Assembly: GCA_937897535.1 (NCBI GenBank)
Contig: CALCQB010000342.1
Span: forward strand, 1 to 12,573
Length of the DNA stretch: 12,573 bases
Source: an uncultured Novosphingobium sp.
GTDB taxonomy: Bacteria; Pseudomonadota; Alphaproteobacteria; Sphingomonadales; Sphingomonadaceae
Direction: 5' to 3'
The stretch's first letter is position 1; every line of letters begins with the position of its first letter. Shown here in pieces: positions 7,041-12,573 of the stretch. A program made the translations under genes and the position numbers. A model generated the notes under the pieces. That model ran no database searches, was not told the DNA's origin, and was given only the letters and a program-made list of their open reading frames with translations.

Positions 7041-8332
7041 TGCTGCGGTTGAACACCCGCGATCCCGGCTTCGCGCAGGCGTTCAAGCGCCTCGTCGCCG
7101 ACCGCCGCGAAAGCGGTGAGGATGTGGCCCGCGATGTCCAGGTGATCCTCAGCGACGTGAAGAACCGCGGCGATGCGGCGTTGGCCGACATGACTGCGCG
7201 CTGGGATGGGCACAACCTGTCGAGCGAGGCCGACTGGCAGTTCAGCGCCGAACAGTGCCGCGAGGCGTTCGACGCGCTCAAGCCCGATCTCCGCGCCGCG
7301 CTCGAACTCGCCGCCAAGCGGATCCGCGCGTTCCATGCCGCGCAGCGCCCAGCTGACCGCGACGAGACCGACAAGCACGGCGTTCGCATGGGTGCCCGGT
7401 GGAGCGCGGTCGATGCCGCCGGGCTCTACGTTCCGGGCGGCCGCGCGGCCTACCCTTCGTCGCTGCTGATGAACGCAATCCCGGCCAAGGTCGCCGGGGT
7501 CGAACGGCTGGTGGTGGTGACCCCGACTCCCAAGGGCCAGGTCAACCCGCTCGTGCTCGCCGCCGCGCACCTTGCCGGGGTCGACGAAGTCTGGCGGATC
7601 GGCGGAGCCCAGGCCGTCGCCGCGCTCGCCTATGGCACCGAACGGATCAAGCCGGTCGATGTCATCACCGGCCCTGGCAACGCCTGGGTCGCCGAAGCCA
7701 AGCGCCAGCTGTTTGGGGTGGTCGGGATCGACATGGTCGCAGGGCCCAGCGAGATTCTGCTGATCGCCGACGGCCAGAACGATCCCGAATGGACCGCCGC
7801 CGACCTGCTCAGCCAGGCCGAGCACGATCCCGCCGCCCAGTCGATCCTGATCACCGACGATCCGCTGTTTGCTGACACCGTGGCCGACCGGATCGGGGTC
7901 GAACTGGCGATGCTGCCGACCGCGCGGGTCGCGGCGGAGAGCTGGAACACCCACGGCACGATCATCGAAGTCGCCAGCCTGAGCGAGGCCCCGGCGCTCG
8001 CCAATGCGCTGGCCGCCGAACACGTCCAGATAGCCACCGACAACCCCGAAGCGCTGTTCCGGCAAATCCGCCATGCCGGTTCGGTCTTCCTCGGCCGGAT
8101 GACCCCCGAAGCGGTCGGCGACTATGTCGCCGGTCCGAACCACGTCCTGCCCACCGGGCGCCGCGCGCGGTTCTCCTCTGGCCTTTCGGTGCTCGATTTC
8201 ATGAAGCGGACCAGTTTCATCCAGCTTGACGAGGCAGCGCTGAAGGCGATCGGCCCGGCGGCGATCGAACTGGCCGATGCCGAAGGGCTGACCGCTCACG
8301 CGCGCTCGATCGAAGTAAGGTTAGGGATATGA
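7040..8332 (+). CDS. hisD: Histidinol dehydrogenase
   Basis: HisD carries out the last two oxidations of histidine biosynthesis, L-histidinol to L-histidine with two NAD, using a zinc ion. The 430-residue length is standard. By comparison with the E. coli enzyme, the zinc ligands are Gln259, His262 (SQAEHDP), Asp361 (GDYVAGPNHVLPT) and His420 (LTAHARS), all present; the catalytic Glu327/His328 pair is in LAAEHVQI and His368 is in NHVLPTG. AGLYVPGGRAAYPSSLLMN (127-145) and VITGPGNAWVAEAKR (208-222) are family signatures. ATG 7040 is chosen because it overlaps the hisG stop; the same frame is open far upstream to 5627, but that part is antisense to the DUF2332 gene and not coding. The end overlaps nusB by ATGA. 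Confidence 0.97.
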   Translation: MLRLNTRDPGFAQAFKRLVADRRESGEDVARDVQVILSDVKNRGDAALADMTARWDGHNLSSEADWQFSAEQCREAFDALKPDLRAALELAAKRIRAFHAAQRPADRDETDKHGVRMGARWSAVDAAGLYVPGGRAAYPSSLLMNAIPAKVAGVERLVVVTPTPKGQVNPLVLAAAHLAGVDEVWRIGGAQAVAALAYGTERIKPVDVITGPGNAWVAEAKRQLFGVVGIDMVAGPSEILLIADGQNDPEWTAADLLSQAEHDPAAQSILITDDPLFADTVADRIGVELAMLPTARVAAESWNTHGTIIEVASLSEAPALANALAAEHVQIATDNPEALFRQIRHAGSVFLGRMTPEAVGDYVAGPNHVLPTGRRARFSSGLSVLDFMKRTSFIQLDEAALKAIGPAAIELADAEGLTAHARSIEVRLGI

Positions 8333-8775
8333 AAGCCAGTTCCAAAGCCCGCTCGGCTGCGCGGCTCGCCGCCGTGCAGGCGCTGTATCAGTTCGACATG
8401 GAGGGCACCCGGCTCACCCAGTTGCTCGACGAGTTTCACCGCCACCGGCTGGGTGCTGAGATCGAGGGAGACCAGTACGCCCAGGCCGAAGTCGCGTTCT
8501 TCGACGACGTGGTCCAGGGCGTCGTCGCCCGCCGCGACGAGGTCGACGAACTGCTGTCGGGCAAGCTCGCCGAGGGCTGGCGGATCGAACGGCTCGACAA
8601 GACCATGCTCCAGATCCTGCGCGCCGGGGCCTGGGAACTCCTCGCCCGCGCCGACGTGCCGGTGGCCTCGGCAATCAGCGAATACGTCGACGTCGCCCAC
8701 GCCTTCTTCGAGGCCCGCGAGGCGAAGTTCGTCAACGGCGTGCTCGACGCCGTGGCCAAGGTGGCGCGCGCCTGA
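8329..8775 (+). CDS. nusB: Transcription antitermination factor NusB
   Basis: A 148-residue all-helical NusB of usual length. NusB with NusE (S10) binds boxA RNA in ribosomal RNA leaders and supports antitermination and rRNA maturation. Seen are the N-terminal basic helix KARSAARLAAVQALYQFDME (residues 6-25), the internal WRIERLDKTMLQILRAGAWELL (84-105) and the C-terminal SEYVDVAHAFFEAREAKFVNGVLDAVAK, all characteristic. ATG 8329 overlaps the hisD stop by four bases, so translation is probably coupled. In many bacteria nusB follows ribH; here it follows hisD, and the nusB-thiL pairing that is common elsewhere is kept. The TGA (8773-8775) overlaps the probable CTG start of thiL. Confidence 0.96.
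   Translation: MKASSKARSAARLAAVQALYQFDMEGTRLTQLLDEFHRHRLGAEIEGDQYAQAEVAFFDDVVQGVVARRDEVDELLSGKLAEGWRIERLDKTMLQILRAGAWELLARADVPVASAISEYVDVAHAFFEAREAKFVNGVLDAVAKVARA
8758..8764 (+). promoter_or_regulatory. Ribosome binding site-like AAGGTGG for thiL
   Basis: AAGGTGG differs from the ideal AAGGAGG by one base and stands seven bases before CTG 8772, inside the end of nusB. No comparable site is obvious before GTG 8856. It supports the non-canonical start. Confidence 0.5.
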
Positions 8776-9638
8776 GCCGCGAAGCCGCCTTCATCGACGC
8801 CCTGCGGGCAATTGCCACGCATCCCGCCGCGCGCGGACTGGCCGATGATTGCGCGGTGTTGGAGGTCGGCGGCGAGGCGCTCATCCTGACTCACGATACC
8901 ATGGTCGAGGACGTGCATTTCCTGCCGGGACAGGACCCGGCCGATCTGGCCTGGAAACTGGTCGCAACCAACCTGTCCGATCTTGCCGCCAAAGGGGCCA
9001 GGCCGCTCGGCGTGCTGCTGTCCTACCAGCTTGGCGAAGGTGATGCGGCCTTCGCCGCCGGACTGGGTGAGGCGCTGGAACACTATGGCGCGGCGCTGCT
9101 GGGCGGCGACACGGTTTCCGCGAGCGGGCCGCAGAACTTGGGGCTGACCGCGATCGGGCTGGCCACGCACCGCCCGGTCCCTGCGCGCGCCGGGGCCAGG
9201 GCCGGCGACGAATTGTGGATCACCGGTCCGGTCGGCGCGGCGATGCTGGGGCTGGAAGCGCTCAAAGCAGGCGCCGGAGATTCCGCCGCTTATCGCCGTC
9301 CAGTCGCCTTGCTGGCTGAGGGGCAGGCCCTCGCCCCGCTGGTCAGTGCGATGATGGACGTTTCCGACGGCTTGCTGCTCGATGCCCGGCGGATGGCAGA
9401 GGCGTCGAAAGTAACCTGTGAAATCGACCGAATGGCCATACCGCTCGCCGCGCCAGAAGCGCGCCGCGACGAGGCGCTGCGCTGGGGCGAAGACTATCAG
9501 TTGCTGTTCACCGTCCCCGCCGGAACCGCGCTTCCGGTTGCCGCATTCCGGATCGGCACTGTCACCGCGCGCGGCGATCATCCGCTGCTGCTTGACGGTT
9601 CCCCGGCCACCGGCAAGCTGGGCTACGAACACGGCTGA
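8772..9638 (+). CDS. thiL: Thiamine-monophosphate kinase, probable CTG start
   Basis: ThiL phosphorylates thiamine monophosphate to thiamine diphosphate with ATP. Seen in order: ADDCAVL at 24-30 (the GDDxA-type metal/ATP motif, Asp25 and Asp26), THDTMVEDVHFLPG at 40-53, VATNLSDLAAKGARPLG at 64-80, GGDT at 111-114, DVSDGLLLDARR at 196-207 and WGEDYQLLFTVP at 238-249. The first ATG, GTG or TTG in frame is GTG 8856, which would cut off the first 28 residues including Asp25/Asp26. No canonical start occurs in the frame over the stretch I checked upstream of this, back to about 8721. CTG 8772 gives LSREAAFIDALRAIATHPAARG, which fits related proteins, overlaps the nusB TGA as CTGA and has AAGGTGG seven bases upstream (8758-8764). 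I therefore place the start there, giving 288 residues. A start-site sequence error is the alternative. Confidence 0.9.
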   Translation: MSREAAFIDALRAIATHPAARGLADDCAVLEVGGEALILTHDTMVEDVHFLPGQDPADLAWKLVATNLSDLAAKGARPLGVLLSYQLGEGDAAFAAGLGEALEHYGAALLGGDTVSASGPQNLGLTAIGLATHRPVPARAGARAGDELWITGPVGAAMLGLEALKAGAGDSAAYRRPVALLAEGQALAPLVSAMMDVSDGLLLDARRMAEASKVTCEIDRMAIPLAAPEARRDEALRWGEDYQLLFTVPAGTALPVAAFRIGTVTARGDHPLLLDGSPATGKLGYEHG

Positions 9639-9666
9639 ATCCCTTGGCATAAGCCGCTTTCAAGCG

Positions 9667-9694
9667 TTGCATTGATGCGAATCCTCCCTATAGC
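9667..9694 (+). promoter_or_regulatory. Possible sigma-70-type promoter for hppA
   Basis: TTGCAT (9667-9672) and TATAGC (9689-9694) are separated by 16 bases in the only sizeable gap before hppA. Transcription would start around 9701, leaving a leader of roughly 60 bases that contains the hairpin at 9700-9731. Consensus match only. Confidence 0.4.
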
Positions 9695-9699
9695 TCTCG

Positions 9700-9731
9700 C
9701 CCGGTTGCCCCGCGGACTGGCGGGGCCCGGG
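9700..9731 (+). terminator. Terminator-like hairpin between thiL and hppA
   Basis: CCCGG-tt-GCCCCGC (9700-9713) pairs with GCGGGGC-CCGGG (9720-9731) around the loop GGACTG, giving 12 base pairs with a two-base bulge, followed by TTTT at 9732-9735. It could end the hisG-thiL transcript. If the promoter upstream is real, it would instead lie in the hppA leader, about 20 bases before the ribosome binding site, and could influence hppA expression. The T-run is short. Confidence 0.5.
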
Positions 9732-9751
9732 TTTTGGGAAACAATCAGAGG

Positions 9752-9757
9752 GGGGAG
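9752..9757 (+). promoter_or_regulatory. Ribosome binding site deciding the GTG start of hppA
   Basis: GGGGAG within agaggggggagcg stands six bases before GTG 9764. It favours that start over the upstream TTG 9734, which overlaps the T-run after the hairpin. Confidence 0.75.
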
Positions 9758-9763
9758 CGTCCC

Positions 9764-11860
9764 GTGAATCTCGTCACGATCTCAATCATTTTGGGACTGG
9801 TCGCCGTGCTCTACGGCGCGTTCACCAGCCGCCAGGTGCTCAGCGCATCGGCCGGCAATGAAAAGATGCAGGAAATTGCTGCGGCGATCCAGGAAGGCGC
9901 GCAAGCCTACCTCGGACGGCAGTACCGCACGATCGCCATGGTTGGCGTGGTCGTTGCAGTGCTGGTCGGCTATTTCCTCGGACCGATCTCGGCGGCGGGC
10001 TTCCTGCTTGGCGCAGTGCTGTCGGGCGCGACCGGGTTTATCGGGATGAACATCTCGGTCCGCTCGAACGTCCGCACCGCCGCAGCGGCGCAAGTCGGCC
10101 TGCAAGAGGGCCTGACCCTGGCATTCCGCGCTGGCGCCATCACCGGCATGCTGGTGGCGGGCCTGGCGCTCCTCGCGATCGCGGGCTTCTTCTGGTACCT
10201 GACCGGCCCGGCTGGCCACACCGTTGGCGGCGATGACCGCACCGTGGTCGATGGCCTCGTCGCCCTCGCCTTCGGCGCTTCGCTGATCTCGATCTTTGCC
10301 CGTCTCGGCGGCGGGATCTTCACCAAGGCCGCCGACGTCGGTGCCGATCTGGTCGGCAAGGTCGAAGCCGGGATCCCCGAAGACGATCCACGCAACCCGG
10401 CCGTGATCGCCGACAACGTCGGTGACAACGTCGGCGACTGCGCCGGCATGGCGGCTGACCTGTTCGAAACCTATGTCGTCACCATCGGTGCGACCATGGT
10501 GCTGACCGCGCTGCTGCTCAAGGGCGCAGACAACCTGATGGCCTTGATGAGCCTGCCGCTGCTGATCGGCGGCGTCTGCATCATCACCTCGATCATCGGC
10601 ACCTATTTCGTCCGTCTCGGCGGCGGCAAGAACATCATGGGCGCCATGTACAAGGGCTTCCTGGTTACCGCCGTGCTCTCGATCCCGGCGATCTGGTGGG
10701 CGATCTCCTATGCGCTGGGCGACATGGAAACCGCGATTGCCGGACAGGCCTATACCGGCCGCACGCTGTTCTATTGCGGACTGCTCGGTCTGGTCATCAC
10801 CGGGCTGATCATCTGGATCACCGAATACTACACCGGCACCAACTATCGCCCGGTCCGCTCGATCGCCAAGGCTTCGGAAACCGGCCACGGCACCAACGTC
10901 ATCCAGGGTCTGGCGATCTCGCTTGAATCGACTGCCCTGCCGACCCTGGTGATCGTCACCGGCATCATCATCGCGTTCAAGCTGGCTGGCCTGATGGGCA
11001 TTGCCTATGCGGCAACCGCGATGCTGGCGCTGGCCGGGATGGTCGTGGCGCTCGACGCCTATGGCCCCGTCACCGACAATGCCGGCGGCATCGCCGAAAT
11101 GGCCGGTCTCGACGATTCGGTCCGTGAAAAGACCGATGCGCTCGACGCTGTGGGCAACACCACCAAGGCCGTGACCAAGGGCTATGCGATCGGATCGGCC
11201 GGCCTCGCCGCGCTGGTGCTGTTCGCGGCCTATACCAACGACCTCAAGGAGTTCTTCCCGGACCTTGACGTCAACTTCAGCCTCGAAAATCCCTATGTCA
11301 TCGTCGGGCTGCTACTCGGCGCGCTGCTCCCGTACCTGTTCGGTGCGATGGGCATGACGGCGGTGGGCCGTGCTGCTGGGGAAGTGGTCAAGGACGTGCG
11401 CGAGCAGTTCAAGAACAACCCCGGCATCATGACCTACGAATCCAAGCCCGACTACGCCCGCACGGTCGATCTGGTGACCAAGGCGGCGATCAAGGAAATG
11501 ATCATCCCGTCGCTGCTGCCTGTGGCCGCACCGATCGTGGTGTATTTCGTGATCGAAGCGGTGGCCGGACCGGCCAACGGCTTTGCCGCACTTGGCGCGC
11601 TGTTGCTCGGCGTGATCGTTGGCGGTCTGTTCGTCGCGATCTCGATGACCTCGGGCGGCGGTGCCTGGGATAACGCCAAGAAGTACATCGAAGACGGCAA
11701 CCACGGCGGCAAGGGCAGCGATGCCCACAAGGCTGCGGTGACCGGCGATACCGTGGGTGATCCCTACAAGGATACCGCGGGTCCGGCCGTCAACCCGATG
11801 ATCAAGATCACCAACATCGTGGCGCTGCTGCTGCTCGCTGCACTGGCCGCCGGTCACTGA
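9764..11860 (+). CDS. hppA: Membrane-bound proton-translocating pyrophosphatase, K+-independent type
   Basis: HppA hydrolyses pyrophosphate at the inner membrane and pumps protons outward. The 698-residue length and the many hydrophobic segments (family norm about 16) fit. The pyrophosphate site shows DVGADLVGKVEAG from residue 191 (Asp191, Asp195, Lys199, Glu201), then GIPEDDPRNP and DNVGDNVGDCAGMAADLFE. VGNTTKAVTKGYAIGSAG carries Lys468 and Thr471; the KxxT pattern marks potassium-independent enzymes, while AxxG/A marks potassium-dependent ones. DTVGDPYKDTAGPAVNPMIK near the end is the conserved C-terminal signature. GTG 9764 is chosen because GGGGAG lies six bases upstream (9752-9757) and the protein then begins with a membrane segment (MNLVTISIILGLVAVLYG); a TTG at 9734 would add ten hydrophilic residues. 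It probably has its own promoter and ends at a strong terminator. Confidence 0.97.
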   Translation: MNLVTISIILGLVAVLYGAFTSRQVLSASAGNEKMQEIAAAIQEGAQAYLGRQYRTIAMVGVVVAVLVGYFLGPISAAGFLLGAVLSGATGFIGMNISVRSNVRTAAAAQVGLQEGLTLAFRAGAITGMLVAGLALLAIAGFFWYLTGPAGHTVGGDDRTVVDGLVALAFGASLISIFARLGGGIFTKAADVGADLVGKVEAGIPEDDPRNPAVIADNVGDNVGDCAGMAADLFETYVVTIGATMVLTALLLKGADNLMALMSLPLLIGGVCIITSIIGTYFVRLGGGKNIMGAMYKGFLVTAVLSIPAIWWAISYALGDMETAIAGQAYTGRTLFYCGLLGLVITGLIIWITEYYTGTNYRPVRSIAKASETGHGTNVIQGLAISLESTALPTLVIVTGIIIAFKLAGLMGIAYAATAMLALAGMVVALDAYGPVTDNAGGIAEMAGLDDSVREKTDALDAVGNTTKAVTKGYAIGSAGLAALVLFAAYTNDLKEFFPDLDVNFSLENPYVIVGLLLGALLPYLFGAMGMTAVGRAAGEVVKDVREQFKNNPGIMTYESKPDYARTVDLVTKAAIKEMIIPSLLPVAAPIVVYFVIEAVAGPANGFAALGALLLGVIVGGLFVAISMTSGGGAWDNAKKYIEDGNHGGKGSDAHKAAVTGDTVGDPYKDTAGPAVNPMIKITNIVALLLLAALAAGH

Positions 11861-11881
11861 GACCAGCCGCAAGGTGAAACG

Positions 11882-11914
11882 AAACCCCGCCCGGAGCGAT
11901 CCGGGCGGGGTTTT
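11882..11914 (+). terminator. Rho-independent terminator of hppA
   Basis: A perfect 14-base-pair stem: AAACCCCGCCCGGA (11882-11895) pairs with TCCGGGCGGGGTTT (11900-11913) around the loop GCGA, ending in TTTT. It begins 21 bases after the hppA stop, so it should insulate hppA from the downstream gene. The A-run on the other side would let it work in reverse as well. Confidence 0.93.
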
Positions 11915-11998
11915 CGTATGGGCTGCTCAGGGTGACCGGCTCATTAGCCATTCCTTGGCACTTCAAAGCTATACCGCCTGCGAGTGCGAGGGTTGGTT

Positions 11999-12573
11999 TT
12001 GGCAAGCAGGGCTGAACAGGGCGGAGCAAAGACAGCGGAGCCGGGCGAGCCCAGCGCCGCGTTGCCGCTTGTCGCCTGCGCCAGGGCCGTGGCCTGGCAA
12101 GGCATGGACAGCCCCGCAGCGCGGCTCGCCTGGGATGCGCTGGCGCTCTGCGCGGCTGAGCCCAATCCGTTCCACGAAAGCTGGTACCTGCTCCCGGCGC
12201 TGCGCGCGCGCGATCCGCAGGGCACGGTCTCGATCCTGCGGGTCGAGGCTGACGGCGACCTGATCGGACTGCTGCCGGTCCGCAGCGAACGGCGCTACTA
12301 CGGCCGCCCGATCCCGCAACTGTGCGGCTGGATCCATGGCAATTGCTTCCTCGGCGCGCCCCTGGTCGCGGCGGGGTTGGAGAAGCCGTTCTGGCGAGCG
12401 CTGCTGGGCTGGGCCGACCGGCAAGGCGGTGCCGGTCTGTTCCTGCACGAACGCGCGGCGGCGGCTGGCGATGCATGGCTGGCGCGGCAATGTGCGGGGC
12501 TCGCTTATGCCGCACAAAAGCGCTGGCTGCCCGCTGCGACCATTTTCGAACAGGCCGCACGCGAAGCCGAGAA
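11999..12573 (+). CDS. GNAT/FemAB-like (CelD/BcsL-type) acyltransferase, 3' end cut by window
   Basis: An open frame of 191 visible residues with no stop before the right edge. The part from residue 36 (MDSPAARLAWDALALCAAEP) through NPFHESWYLLPALRARD, LIGLLPVRSERRYYGRPIP, WIHGNCFLGAPLV and FWRALLGWADRQGGAGLFLHE looks like the N-terminal half of the acetyltransferase-like proteins often annotated as cellulose-biosynthesis (CelD/BcsL) or GNAT domain proteins in sphingomonads. The acyl-CoA-binding second half is outside the window, so the substrate is unknown. The start is uncertain: TTG 11999 has GAGGG six bases upstream (11988-11992); GTG 11984, GTG 12089 and ATG 12104 are in frame, and a TAG lies upstream near 11945. 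Third positions are mostly G/C, matching the rest of the window. It follows the hppA terminator, so it should have its own promoter between 11915 and 11998; I see only a weak TATACC near 11970. Confidence 0.75.
   Translation, partial: MASRAEQGGAKTAEPGEPSAALPLVACARAVAWQGMDSPAARLAWDALALCAAEPNPFHESWYLLPALRARDPQGTVSILRVEADGDLIGLLPVRSERRYYGRPIPQLCGWIHGNCFLGAPLVAAGLEKPFWRALLGWADRQGGAGLFLHERAAAAGDAWLARQCAGLAYAAQKRWLPAATIFEQAAREAE

Noticed and set aside
11915..11998. Possible promoter for the acyltransferase gene (TTGGCA at 11955, TATACC at 11970).
   Set aside because: The spacing between the two boxes is about nine bases, too short for a sigma-70 promoter, and no better partner was found.
1..12573. 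Search for CRISPR arrays, insertion sequences, tRNA or rRNA genes, phage or defence modules.
   Set aside because: No regular repeats with spacers, no transposase or integrase motifs, no tRNA-like cloverleaf and no defence domains were seen; apart from 1-387 composition is uniform and genes are mostly housekeeping.

Overview
The window is compact, very GC-rich DNA with strong third-position G/C. It fits an alphaproteobacterium, most likely a member of the Sphingomonadales. The pointers are the divergent J-domain/bolA pair, a short-form hisG followed by hisD-nusB-thiL, and a potassium-independent-type H+-translocating pyrophosphatase. This placement comes from gene content and protein style, not from a database search. 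Nothing here is a convincing undescribed system; most of it is housekeeping.

Layout. (1) 1-885, minus: a DnaJ-domain protein running off the left edge. The family-like sequence stops right at the HPD motif and continues in frame into about 129 unrelated residues with different codon use. That is either a real fusion or a chimeric contig end. (2) 906-5141, plus: a tightly packed, probably co-transcribed set of BolA, pirin, short-chain dehydrogenase, epoxide-hydrolase-like alpha/beta hydrolase and LtrA-type membrane protein, joined by ATGA overlaps or gaps of a few bases. (3) 5142-5236: a GC-rich inverted repeat between two convergent genes. (4) 5237-6334, minus: a DUF2332 protein with a textbook ribosome binding site. 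(5) 6384-9638, plus: hisG-hisD-nusB-thiL with every junction overlapping. thiL seems to lack an ATG/GTG/TTG start in the right place and probably starts at a CTG overlapping the nusB stop. (6) 9639-9763: a leader with a promoter-like pair and a terminator-like hairpin ahead of hppA. (7) 9764-11860: hppA, followed by a perfect intrinsic terminator. (8) 11999-12573, plus: the 5' part of a GNAT/FemAB-like acyltransferase cut by the right edge.

Functionally, hisG and hisD supply the first and last steps of histidine synthesis, nusB links them to transcription antitermination and ribosomal RNA synthesis, thiL makes thiamine diphosphate, and hppA uses pyrophosphate (such as that released by HisG and other biosynthetic steps) to pump protons. 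The BolA-led cluster looks like a redox, detoxification and stress-associated set, but its joint role is inferred only from co-localisation.
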